A model generated the notes under the pieces. It made no database searches and had not been told where the DNA came from. It saw only the letters and a program-made list of their open reading frames with translations. Of a stretch of DNA of 64,000 nucleotides, positions 17,041-26,017 are shown in pieces (within the stretch, counting starts at the first letter, position 1; every line of letters starts with the position of its first letter). Position numbers and translations under genes: made by a program. Source of the DNA: an uncultured Selenomonadaceae bacterium (lineage in GTDB: Bacteria; Bacillota; Negativicutes; Selenomonadales; Selenomonadaceae). The stretch covers positions 1 through 64,000 of the forward strand of contig CACYXR010000007.1 of assembly GCA_902778455.1 (NCBI GenBank), given 5' to 3'.

Positions 17041-17085
17041 ATCATAACAGAAGCGAGGTGCAAAATTTTGCACCTCGCTTCTGTT
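17041..17085 (-). promoter_or_regulatory. Cluster promoter P3: perfect 40-bp palindrome plus TATGAT
   Basis: Positions 17046-17085 form a perfect dyad without loop (20-base arms aacagaagcgaggtgcaaaa and its complement); the core is TGCAAAATTTTGCA at 17059-17072. On the minus strand TATGAT occupies 17046-17041, and the dyad centre (17065.5) is 19.5 bp upstream of it. The AAA+ gene starts 31 bases later. The dyad lies 16 bases after addA, but no run of T follows it, so an operator is more likely than a terminator. Confidence 0.65.
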
Positions 17086-17100
17086 GCTCAAAATATTTTT

Positions 17101-20100
17101 TTACATAGCAATCGTACTGCCGTCGGACAAGCAATAAATAAATTTCTCGTCGACCTTCATACCCGTGATTTCCTGGATGGCTCGCACATACAAATCGAGC
17201 TGCTTTTGATAGCGTTTTCGGATCAGTTCCGGCTTTGTGGCGCGATCCGTTTTGTAGTCAAGCAGTATGATTCGCCCCTCCGCGTCCTCGAAAAACACGT
17301 CGATCGTTCCCTGCAAGAAGATTTCGTCCTGTCCGGACGCCTTCGGCTCCATCTCGGAGGCGGGAATCAACAAACTGAACGGCTGCTCGCGCCAACACCG
17401 TTTCGCGGCTTTCATACGACGTCCGACCGGCGAAGCGAAGAATTTCGCAATCGGCGGGACGTTCACGGCGCGCCCTTCCTCCTCGGTCAATATCCCATCC
17501 TTCACAAAAGCGTCCAGTTGGTTTTCGATATCCGCTTCGTCCAGCGAACCGTCCAGCCGCAGATTTTGCATGACGCCGTGCATCAGCGTCCCAAAAACGA
17601 CGCCGCCTTTGGGGATTTCTTCCGCTTGCAGGAATTCGGGCGGCGGGAAATCCCTTTCGATATCGTCCGCATTGACTTCCGATATTTCCACCCCCGGCGG
17701 CGCCGGGAACGAAAACTCCGCCTGCTCTTCCGAACGACGTTTGATTTCCGTGACGGTCATTTTGGCCGGGATGTCCGCGTAATACTCATAGCCCCAAGAC
17801 AACGCGGAAGCCCTCTCGCTGTTTTCCGTTATGGGAAGCGGCTCCAGCTTCCGTATATGTTCCGTCCACTCGTCGGCGGGCGCCTCGTTGTCCTCCTCCG
17901 CCTGCGACGGCGGCGCAGCAACAAACCGCAAATCAAAATTTGGCTCTCCGAATATTGACGAAGGATAATCAATCTGCGGCAGCTCCGAAACGCCCGCCTC
18001 ATCGCGAAGCGTCTCCCCAGCTGTCTCATCCCGTGCCAAAGCCGGCCCGATCCAATCCAGCCAACTGTTCGCTCCGAGCACAGCATGCCCCGGAAGCGCC
18101 GTTTCTTTTCGATCCGTATAACGGCACCATGCTTTCGCGCATTTCTCGACGGAGGATTTGACGCTGCCGACGAGAATCAGCTTTTCCCTTGCCCGCGTCA
18201 TTGCGACATAAAGGATGCGCAGTTCCTCAGCCCTCGCTTCGTTCTGTATGGCTTCCTTCATGGCGCGCCACGCAATGGTCGGGTACTGCCAGGTCAGCGT
18301 TTCCTCCGTTCTCGTGCAGTACATGCCGATTCCCAGATTTTTATGGACCAAAACCTTTTTCTGTACATCCCGGAAATTGAGCTGCTTTGATAAATCGGCA
18401 ATCACCACCACGGGAAATTCCAGTCCCTTGCTTTTATGCACGGTCATGATGCGGACTACATCCTCTTTTTCCCCGAGCGTACGCGCAACGGAAAGATCGG
18501 TGTCGCGGTCCTTCATCTGCCGGACAAACTGCAGGAAACGGAAAAGTCCGCGGAAATTCGTCTTCTCATAGTCGGAGGCCCGATCCACCAACATTCGGAG
18601 ATTGGCCTGCCGCACAAGACCGCCGGGCTGCGCCCCGACGTAATCGTAATAGCCCGTATCACGGTAGAGCTGCCAAAGCAGCTCCGGAACGCCGACGCGC
18701 CGCGACAGCTTCCGCCACTTGCCCAGTTTTTCCAAAAACTTAGCCGCTTTCCCTTGCACATCCGTTTCGGCCTTCGCGGAAAGCGCCGTGTAAAAATCCG
18801 GCGCGTCGTCTGCTTCGACACGGATTTCCGCCAACTCCTCCGCCGTCATGTCCCCGATCATCGAATGCAGCACCGCCGCCAGCGGAATATCCTGATGCGC
18901 GTTGTCGATGACGGCGAGCAGCGCGAGGATAAGGCTCACTTCCTTTTCCTCGAAATATCCGGCGTCCGCTTCCGCATAGGCGGGAATGTCATGGGCGCGC
19001 AGCTTTTCAAGGAGGACTTGCGCTTTCCCCTTTACCGCGCGCAAAAGCACGGCCATGTCCTGCCAACGGACGTGACGGTATTCTTTCTTGTCCTTGTCGT
19101 AAACGAAAACGCCGCTGTCCTTCAGCTCCCGAAGCTTTTGGGCAATGATTTCCGCCTCGGCCCCGAAGCCTTTCAATTCTTCCGTTTCATCGTCTTTAAG
19201 CGCGTCGCTTTTCCTGACGAGCAGCAATTCCACCGGCGCGCCAGCGAAGCTTTTCTCTTCTGTCGCAGGATAATCCGCTTTCGGATAAAGGGCGGCGCGC
19301 TCATCATATGAGAGTTCCGTTTCCGGCTCCATCATGAGCTGGGCAAAGAGGAAATTGACCGCCGCCAGCACTTCCTTCCGGCTCCGATAATTCTCGCTGA
19401 GCTCGATGCACGCGCCGTGTCCCCCTTGCTGCCGGTAATCGTTCTGCTTTTCGATAAACAGCGTCGGGTCTGCAAGACGAAAACGATAGATGCTCTGCTT
19501 GACGTCGCCGACCATGAAAAGATTGCGGCCGTCTGTGATTTTTCCGAGAATTGCCTCCTGCACGCCGTTCGTGTCCTGGTATTCATCTACCATGATTTCC
19601 TTGTAGCGTTTTTTGATTGCAGCCAGCGTTTCCTCCCGATTCAGCACGGCAAGAGCAAAATGCTCCAAATCGCCGAAGTCCAGCGCCGTTTTTTTCCGCT
19701 TTGCCGCGTCGAAGGCCTCGATAAACTCCAATGTGAGGCGGCAAAGCTCCACTGTATCCGTGCCGGCAACGCGCAAATCCTCCAGCAGGGATTCTTCCGA
19801 TTCGGAAAAATACGTGCCCTTCAGCTCTTTCAGCGGCTCCTTGATTTGATCATTGCGCCCGTCAGAATAAAACGCCGTCGTCTCATTGTCCAGCTCCATG
19901 CCTTTCGGTTTTGTGAGAGGCGGGAATCGGGGAGATATCTTCGAGAACGCCTCCTGCATGGTTGCCCAGTTGTCCGTCTCCGCCGCGTTGGAAAGATTCT
20001 CGATCAATTCGCCGTCTTTCACAAAGGTATCTGCATATTTCGTGATTCCATCTGTTTCGGCCTGTTCGCAGAAATACTTTGCGGCCTCCCCGCATGCCTT

Positions 20101-20766
20101 TAGTGTCCGAACGATCTTGTCTTTCAGATACGGATACCACGCAGCCTGCCTGATACTTCCCTGTCCCCACTGGGGAACAATCTTGGCAGCGTCGTCCAGC
20201 CAAGCTTGCGGGTTCGGCTGGCTTTCCGCGAATGTATGCAAATCCAATACCATCCCGTAAAGAGCCGTATCATCGCGATCCGATCCGTAGCTTCTGACGA
20301 AACGCAAAAAGTCCGCGTCCTGTTTATCGTATTTCCGCTCGAACACCTCCCGGACTACCCTTTGCCGAATCAATTCCCGCTCCTGCTCATTGAGCAGGCG
20401 GTATTTCGGATCGACGTCGATTGCCGTGAAGTTTTCTCGGATCAGCCGCTGGCAAAAGGAGTGCAATGTGGAAATGGATGCATTGGAAAGAAGCACGAGC
20501 TGATGGGCAAGCTCCGGATGATTCCCAAGCTCGTCCGTCAGCTTCTTCTCGATGCGCTCGCGCATTTCCGCCGCCGCCGCGTTTGTGAATGTGACAACCA
20601 ACAGCTCGTCAATCCGGTATTTGCCGGCAATGATGTTTTGAACAATCCTTTCCACCAGTGTGTAAGTCTTTCCCGATCCCGCCGCCGCAGAAACAATCAG
20701 GTTTTGGCCGCTCTCTTGGATGGCGCGAAGCTGGCCCGAAGACGGCGCGTTATTCTGCTTTCCCAA
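17101..20766 (-). CDS. addA: ATP-dependent helicase/nuclease subunit A
   Basis: AddA is the UvrD-type helicase and nuclease subunit of AddAB, which resects double-strand breaks for recombination and degrades foreign DNA. Walker A is SAAAGSGKT at 26-34; further helicase motifs include VVTFTNAAAAEMRERI, IMVDEYQDTN, GDVKQSIYRFR, MTVHKSKGLEF and LYVAMTRAREKLI. The C-terminal nuclease site is GTIDVFFEDAEG followed by LLDYKTDR. I place the start at TTG 20766, which follows AGGAGGGG by six bases and overlaps addB by 17 bp. This gives 1221 residues, normal for the family. The gene ends next to the AAA+ cluster promoter. Confidence 0.95.
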   Translation of the reverse strand: MGKQNNAPSSGQLRAIQESGQNLIVSAAAGSGKTYTLVERIVQNIIAGKYRIDELLVVTFTNAAAAEMRERIEKKLTDELGNHPELAHQLVLLSNASISTLHSFCQRLIRENFTAIDVDPKYRLLNEQERELIRQRVVREVFERKYDKQDADFLRFVRSYGSDRDDTALYGMVLDLHTFAESQPNPQAWLDDAAKIVPQWGQGSIRQAAWYPYLKDKIVRTLKACGEAAKYFCEQAETDGITKYADTFVKDGELIENLSNAAETDNWATMQEAFSKISPRFPPLTKPKGMELDNETTAFYSDGRNDQIKEPLKELKGTYFSESEESLLEDLRVAGTDTVELCRLTLEFIEAFDAAKRKKTALDFGDLEHFALAVLNREETLAAIKKRYKEIMVDEYQDTNGVQEAILGKITDGRNLFMVGDVKQSIYRFRLADPTLFIEKQNDYRQQGGHGACIELSENYRSRKEVLAAVNFLFAQLMMEPETELSYDERAALYPKADYPATEEKSFAGAPVELLLVRKSDALKDDETEELKGFGAEAEIIAQKLRELKDSGVFVYDKDKKEYRHVRWQDMAVLLRAVKGKAQVLLEKLRAHDIPAYAEADAGYFEEKEVSLILALLAVIDNAHQDIPLAAVLHSMIGDMTAEELAEIRVEADDAPDFYTALSAKAETDVQGKAAKFLEKLGKWRKLSRRVGVPELLWQLYRDTGYYDYVGAQPGGLVRQANLRMLVDRASDYEKTNFRGLFRFLQFVRQMKDRDTDLSVARTLGEKEDVVRIMTVHKSKGLEFPVVVIADLSKQLNFRDVQKKVLVHKNLGIGMYCTRTEETLTWQYPTIAWRAMKEAIQNEARAEELRILYVAMTRAREKLILVGSVKSSVEKCAKAWCRYTDRKETALPGHAVLGANSWLDWIGPALARDETAGETLRDEAGVSELPQIDYPSSIFGEPNFDLRFVAAPPSQAEEDNEAPADEWTEHIRKLEPLPITENSERASALSWGYEYYADIPAKMTVTEIKRRSEEQAEFSFPAPPGVEISEVNADDIERDFPPPEFLQAEEIPKGGVVFGTLMHGVMQNLRLDGSLDEADIENQLDAFVKDGILTEEEGRAVNVPPIAKFFASPVGRRMKAAKRCWREQPFSLLIPASEMEPKASGQDEIFLQGTIDVFFEDAEGRIILLDYKTDRATKPELIRKRYQKQLDLYVRAIQEITGMKVDEKFIYCLSDGSTIAM

Positions 20767-23700
20767 TTCCGTTCCCCTCCTTCCTCTCCTTCTCCTGCAT
20801 AAAATCAATCTTATTGTCCAGCTCCCGATACTTGAACTGCCCCAGCTTCAGATCGAACCCGCAAACGTCGCCATAGGGGCAATAGGTACAGGCATTTATG
20901 CTGTTCATTTGGAACGGGGTAATCTCGACGTCGCCCGAAAGCACCTTTTCCCCCGCCTCCCGCAATTTTCCTATCGTGTGCGCCGCCAGCGCTTCAAATT
21001 CCTTCTCCGCCTTGACGTTGGCCTTGCTGTACCCGCTGATCTCCCCATTGTCTTTCAACTTGACGCAGAGATATTGATTGCTTCCGTCAATCGTTCTGAT
21101 GATCTTCGCGTCGCCGAGCAGCCATCCTTTCATGCGGAGCGCGCTGATCAAGGCTTCTTCCGCCTTCTCGCGGCTCATTTTGCAGCCGCCGCTCATGACG
21201 GGATTTTTCAGCATACAGTACAACACCCCGGCGGGACGCGGCTCGCCCTTTGCGCGTTTCGACAAAAACCTCTTCGCAACTTCCATATACGTCAATAGCT
21301 GGAGCCGTAACCCGTAGTACACTTCAGGCAGGGACAAATTCTCGCTGCCGGTCTTGTAATCGATGACGAGGAAATACGACTGCCGCTCGCCCTTCTCATT
21401 ATCTACCGTCCCGCAATCGATGCGGTCAATCTGCCCGGTAATGTCCAGCTTTACGCCGCTGCCGGGAATCGTCCACGACATCAACTCTCCCGCCCATGTC
21501 CCTTCGCCGAAGGACAACTCGAAAAAGCGGGGAACAAATCCGCTGGCGCCGTTCCAGGCCGAAAGGCGCGAAAGCGAACTTTCCGCCGTGTCCGCGATAC
21601 GCGCGGCAATATCTTGATACTGCGCCGTACTGGCGAGGATAGCATTTCGCGTGTCGGCAGCCGCGTCTGCCATCGCCCCCTGCACAAACGCCTTGCGCTC
21701 GTCAGCCGAAACGCTCGACCACCGGCGTTTTTCCTGCCGCATTTTTTCCCCGAAACTGCGCATCATGCCATGGAGCAACATCCCCAGCTCCGGCGGGCGA
21801 AAACCATATTCCGCCCGTTCTTCGAGCCGCAGCCCGTTCTGCGCGAAATGCCAGAACGGGCATTTATAATACCGCTCGAATCGAGTCACGCTGCCGGACA
21901 TTTTATTGTCCCGCGTAAAAATGCGTTTCGCCAAGAGCGGCGGAAGCTTGGATTCGGTTTCCCGCGCAAAAAGGCCTTGCAAGATCACCGTCAAGCGTTC
22001 GGGTATATGACCGACTGCCCAATTGTAAACCTCGCCCCAAGCGCCGCGCTTGCTCTCGTCGGGAAGCGCCACATATTCCCGAAGCAGGGGAACAAGGCGC
22101 GACACGGCACGATTTCCCGTCGAGAACAGAAGCTTCTCCTCCCGCTCCTGCGTCATGCCCTCCAGGGGGACGCCGTCGATCTCGATGGCCGGCAAAAGCT
22201 TCAGCAGGCGCGTGACGACGGACGACCGCCCGACGCCTTTTCCTTCGCTGTCCGCCAGTGCATAGGATACCCACAGATATTCCCGCGCTTCCGTAAAGCC
22301 GTGGTACAAAAGATAATTCTCGCCGCAGCTTTCCTCCTCCGACGTTTTCGCGAGCTCCAGCCGCACTTCATTCTTTTTCGCGGCAATCAGCGCTCTGTCC
22401 GCGTCCGACAGGATGCCGCCCGGCGACGGACGCCTCGGCATGACGCCGTCGTTCGCGCCGAGAATGAATAGTGCCCGAACATTGTTCAAACTGTTCTGGT
22501 CGAAATCGGCAATCGTCACCGAGTCGATTTTCTGGGGAATCAGCGACAATTCCAGAGCGTCCAGCCCATCCGCAAGAATCTCCGCGTAATCGGACTGTGA
22601 AATCTTTTCCTCGCCGCTGACGGACGCCATCTGGTCGAAAAGCTCCGAGACCGCCTGCCAGATCATGCGGTGCTCCTTTGCTTCCTCCAAATTTCCCGAC
22701 GCCTCTGCTTCCCGGGTCCAGCGAGTCAGCGTCTCCCGCACATGAAGCTTATCGAGGAAATCGCACAGAGCACGCGTCTTGTCCCGAACACTTTCGGACT
22801 TCAAAGCGTCCGACAACGCCAAAAACGGTTCCGCCGTTTTTTGACGGATCTCGTTGACCGATTGCAGAAACGCTTTGGCAGTTTCCGGCTCAAGCCCGCG
22901 CCGGTGCAGATACGGCCACTCCTTTTTCCAGCTGTTTTCACCGCGAATGCCGAACTCGAGCACATAGTTTTCCAAAATGTCCGCCTCATTGTTCGTCAGC
23001 GGCAGCAAATCCGTTTTGACGCAGCGAAACACGTCGTCGTAAGCCCAGTCGTCCGTCACGGTTTCCAATGCCGAGCGGACAAGCTCCGCCAGCGGGTGAC
23101 GAACGCCCGCCCGCTTCCTGTCCGTAAAATACGGAATCCCGTATTCCTTCAGCGTAAACTCCAAAAGCTCGCCGTAGTTCTCGCTGTCGCGAAGCAAAAT
23201 CCCGATGTCGCGCCAACGGAAGCCTTCCTCGCGGCACAGGCGTATGATTTCCGCGCCCGCCGCTTCCATTTCGAGCCGCCGCGTCGCCGCCTCCGTGACA
23301 TGCACGCCTTGCGCACTTTTTTCGCCCTTTTCTTCGCGGACAGGATAATCAAACAACCCCCGCTCCACAGCGGCAATGCCCTGCGCGTCCGTACCGAAAC
23401 GCTGTTGGGCGTCCAATACTTTCACAGTATAGGCAATCCCCATTTCCTCCGACATTCGCTTCAGGTCTTGGAGCGTGTGCGCGGCGCGATAGAAAAGCTC
23501 CGACGGCGCAACCTTTTCACGGACGGAAACGTCCGCTCCCATCGGAAGCGTAATATGCACTTTGTCCGCCGTCTGCAGGAACGCTCGGAGCACTTCTTTT
23601 TCCTGCGGGTTGAAAAACACGAAGCCGTCCAGCCAGACCTCCGCCCCCGCGAAACCGTTGCCTTTCAATACGGCGTCCGCCAGTTTCGCCATGCGGTCCT

Positions 23701-24226
23701 CAGCGTCCTCAAAGCGGTTCTCGGTCTCCTGCAAAAAATCCCCGTAAAGCAAAGCCAGGTCTTTCAGCTTTTTACTTAAATAGCTGTCATCGACAATGGA
23801 CGCCGCCTCCTTGAGATTTTCCGGCGTGCCTCGATAGCTTTTAAGCTCCTCGATCATTTCCGAAAGGGAAGCCGTGAAGCCGCGCTGTCCTGCGCTCCGC
23901 GCGAGGACGGAGAGATCATCTGCGCGTTTCCCGACGATTTTCTTCAGAATCAGACGTTTCCCGATTTCCGTCATTCGCGGCAAACGGCTTTTGCCCGACG
24001 CCCTCCATGCCAGTCGGCGGAACCCGGACACGAAGGCACGCATCGTTCCCCGTCCCTGCGTCCGCGAGACGAGTTCCCGTTCCGCTTGGTATGTCATATG
24101 TTCCGGAACTACCAGAAGCAGCAGATTCCCCAATGACTCCCGCTCCATCGCGTCGCGCATCGCGCGAAGGCAGGACTCGGTCTTCCCCGTTTCCGCACGC
24201 CCCAATATGAACTCAAGCTTCTCCAT
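20750..24226 (-). CDS. addB: ATP-dependent helicase/nuclease subunit B
   Basis: AddB partners AddA in break resection and Chi recognition. The 1158-residue product has an N-terminal Walker A (GRAETGKT at 9-16), a C-terminal nuclease site (GQIDRID and FLVIDYKTGSENL), and the four cysteines of its iron-sulfur cluster, one in RYYKCPFWHF and three in ACTYCPYGDVCGF. The start at ATG 24226 is preceded by GGAGGG. addB and addA are translationally coupled. Confidence 0.95.
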   Translation of the reverse strand: MEKLEFILGRAETGKTESCLRAMRDAMERESLGNLLLLVVPEHMTYQAERELVSRTQGRGTMRAFVSGFRRLAWRASGKSRLPRMTEIGKRLILKKIVGKRADDLSVLARSAGQRGFTASLSEMIEELKSYRGTPENLKEAASIVDDSYLSKKLKDLALLYGDFLQETENRFEDAEDRMAKLADAVLKGNGFAGAEVWLDGFVFFNPQEKEVLRAFLQTADKVHITLPMGADVSVREKVAPSELFYRAAHTLQDLKRMSEEMGIAYTVKVLDAQQRFGTDAQGIAAVERGLFDYPVREEKGEKSAQGVHVTEAATRRLEMEAAGAEIIRLCREEGFRWRDIGILLRDSENYGELLEFTLKEYGIPYFTDRKRAGVRHPLAELVRSALETVTDDWAYDDVFRCVKTDLLPLTNNEADILENYVLEFGIRGENSWKKEWPYLHRRGLEPETAKAFLQSVNEIRQKTAEPFLALSDALKSESVRDKTRALCDFLDKLHVRETLTRWTREAEASGNLEEAKEHRMIWQAVSELFDQMASVSGEEKISQSDYAEILADGLDALELSLIPQKIDSVTIADFDQNSLNNVRALFILGANDGVMPRRPSPGGILSDADRALIAAKKNEVRLELAKTSEEESCGENYLLYHGFTEAREYLWVSYALADSEGKGVGRSSVVTRLLKLLPAIEIDGVPLEGMTQEREEKLLFSTGNRAVSRLVPLLREYVALPDESKRGAWGEVYNWAVGHIPERLTVILQGLFARETESKLPPLLAKRIFTRDNKMSGSVTRFERYYKCPFWHFAQNGLRLEERAEYGFRPPELGMLLHGMMRSFGEKMRQEKRRWSSVSADERKAFVQGAMADAAADTRNAILASTAQYQDIAARIADTAESSLSRLSAWNGASGFVPRFFELSFGEGTWAGELMSWTIPGSGVKLDITGQIDRIDCGTVDNEKGERQSYFLVIDYKTGSENLSLPEVYYGLRLQLLTYMEVAKRFLSKRAKGEPRPAGVLYCMLKNPVMSGGCKMSREKAEEALISALRMKGWLLGDAKIIRTIDGSNQYLCVKLKDNGEISGYSKANVKAEKEFEALAAHTIGKLREAGEKVLSGDVEITPFQMNSINACTYCPYGDVCGFDLKLGQFKYRELDNKIDFMQEKERKEGNGIGKAE

Positions 24227-24258
24227 GTTTCCCTCCTGTCGAAGTGTGAAGATAAACC

Positions 24259-24286
24259 TATCCCCCGGCGCCTTAGCCGGGGGATA
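24259..24286 (-). terminator. Hairpin after the serine acetyltransferase gene
   Basis: Arms TATCCCCCGGC and GCCGGGGGATA form a perfect 11-bp stem with a 6-base loop in the 65 bp between the acetyltransferase stop and addB. The T-run after it on the minus strand is weak (GGTTTATC). Confidence 0.6.
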
Positions 24287-24291
24287 AGTTT

Positions 24292-25248
24292 TCAGATCGT
24301 ATAGAACCATGCACCGGGAGCGATATCATGCTCACAGAATGCTTCCCCGTCGCGCTCGTCGAGCTGAAGTTCCTGATTCTTGATGCTGACCCGCGTATTC
24401 GGCCTGATGGACTGTGTGATAAAGGAATTGCCCCCGATTACGGAATTACGCCCGATGACAGTCTCACCGCCGAGGATGGATGCGCCGGAATATATCGTCA
24501 CATTGTCCTCAATGGTCGGATGGCGCTTGACGCCCTTGAGCTTCTGCCCGCCGCGGGTTGAGAGCGCACCGATGGTCACGCCCTGATAGAGCTTGACCCG
24601 TTCCCCGATAATGGACGTCTCCCCGATAACGACGCCCGTTGCATGATCGATGAAAAAATAGCGTCCGATGGTCGCACCGGGGTGAATGTCCACACCGGTA
24701 CGGCTGTGCGCGTATTCCGTCATCATGCGCGGAATCAGCGGCACTTTAAGAACAAAAAGCTCATGAGCGATACGGTAAATCGTGATTGCCAAAAGCCCCG
24801 GATAGGCAAGCACGATCTCTTCCATACTTTTCGCCGCCGGATCGCCGTCAAAGGCCGCTTCGAGATCCGTGTTTACTATGTCACGCAGCGCGGGAATACG
24901 GTGCAGAAATGCGAAGGCAAGCCGCATGGCTTCCCGATGGATGACAGGCTCGTCCACGGGGGCATAGGCGGGCAGCCCGCAGAGAGCGGCCCCGATTTGA
25001 CGACTGAGCTGAAACTCGATTTCCTCGATAAAGAAAGACATGCTCCGTTCCATGTTGTATGGCGTGGCGGTCTGATTGCGGTAATAGCCGGGGAAAAGGA
25101 TTCGCAGCAGTTGCTGCAATATATTGATTACGGCGTCCTCATCCACCTCCGTGGAAACGTCCTGTTGATCGATGGCACGATCCCGGGTGTAGTCGGCCAG
25201 GATTTCCCGCACGACGTTTTGGATCTCGTTTTCTCTGGCAAGTCCCAT
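24292..25248 (-). CDS. cysE: Serine O-acetyltransferase (EpsC/CysE type)
   Basis: Serine acetyltransferase makes O-acetylserine from serine and acetyl-CoA for cysteine synthesis. The C-terminal half is a left-handed beta-helix of hexapeptide repeats, with the family hallmark TGVDIHPGATIGRYFFIDHA and GVTIGA, TIYSGASILGG. The N-terminal 150 residues are helical. At 318 residues it matches the longer EpsC-type group rather than the 270-residue enteric CysE. No cysK is adjacent. A hairpin follows the stop. Confidence 0.88.
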   Translation of the reverse strand: MGLARENEIQNVVREILADYTRDRAIDQQDVSTEVDEDAVINILQQLLRILFPGYYRNQTATPYNMERSMSFFIEEIEFQLSRQIGAALCGLPAYAPVDEPVIHREAMRLAFAFLHRIPALRDIVNTDLEAAFDGDPAAKSMEEIVLAYPGLLAITIYRIAHELFVLKVPLIPRMMTEYAHSRTGVDIHPGATIGRYFFIDHATGVVIGETSIIGERVKLYQGVTIGALSTRGGQKLKGVKRHPTIEDNVTIYSGASILGGETVIGRNSVIGGNSFITQSIRPNTRVSIKNQELQLDERDGEAFCEHDIAPGAWFYTI

Positions 25249-25373
25249 AGTAAACTTCCTTTCCGAATATTTGCCTCAGTTTTATATTCTCTTGGAATTA
25301 TATTCCCTCAAAAGCGTCAACGTCAAGGAAAGGAAAACGTGGTATACTAAATTTGATATTGGAGGGTAAATTT

Positions 25374-25877
25374 ATGAAAGAAAACAACACGCACTGCGTC
25401 GGATTGCTCCCCAGCGTAGATTCCCGCGCCCGCATTCTGATTCTCGGCTCCATGCCCGGCGCGGCGTCCCTCGCGGCACAGGAATATTACGCCCATCCGG
25501 CGAACCGCTTTTGGCCGCTGATGGCGCAGCTCTTAGACGAAAAGCAGACGCCTTCGGACTACGATGCGAAAATTGCCATGCTGCATCGCCATCACATCGC
25601 GCTCTGGGACGCCATCGACACTTGCGACCGCGAGGGCAGCCTTGACTCCGACATTCGCAACGTAAAAGCCAACGACTTCACCGCATTCTTAAAAAAATGG
25701 CCGTCCATCCGCACCATCGGACTGAACGGCGGCAAAGCTTACGCGACGTTTGCAAAACACAATCAGCCGCTTTTGTCGCGCCCTGATCTGCGTATCCTGA
25801 AGCTCCCGTCCACCAGCCCCGCAAACGCGCGCTGGCGCATGGAAAATCTGCTCGAAGCTTGGCACGTCTTGTTTTGA
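25374..25877 (+). CDS. DNA-deoxyinosine glycosylase (UDG superfamily)
   Basis: This 167-residue protein belongs to the uracil-DNA glycosylase superfamily group that removes hypoxanthine from DNA. The active-site region is LILGSMPGAASLAAQEYYAH with HPANRFWPLM after it, and the second motif is LKLPSTSPAN. The start at 25374 follows GGAGGG and a TATACT hexamer at 25343-25348. It is divergently placed from the acetyltransferase gene and stands alone. Confidence 0.85.
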   Translation: MKENNTHCVGLLPSVDSRARILILGSMPGAASLAAQEYYAHPANRFWPLMAQLLDEKQTPSDYDAKIAMLHRHHIALWDAIDTCDREGSLDSDIRNVKANDFTAFLKKWPSIRTIGLNGGKAYATFAKHNQPLLSRPDLRILKLPSTSPANARWRMENLLEAWHVLF

Positions 25878-26017
25878 TTGTCAAAATGTCCTACGCCGAA
25901 AGCCCCATTGTTGATTTCTTTCAGAAAATAATGGGAAATCGGCTTTTATTGTGAACGCAACCTATGATATAATATCAAGAGATATTGGCGATTATTGCCT
26001 TCAAAGGAGGAATTACC

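Noticed and set aside
17046..17085. Perfect palindrome as the terminator of addA
   Set aside because: No run of T follows it on the minus strand, and the same core and spacing recur before other cluster promoters.
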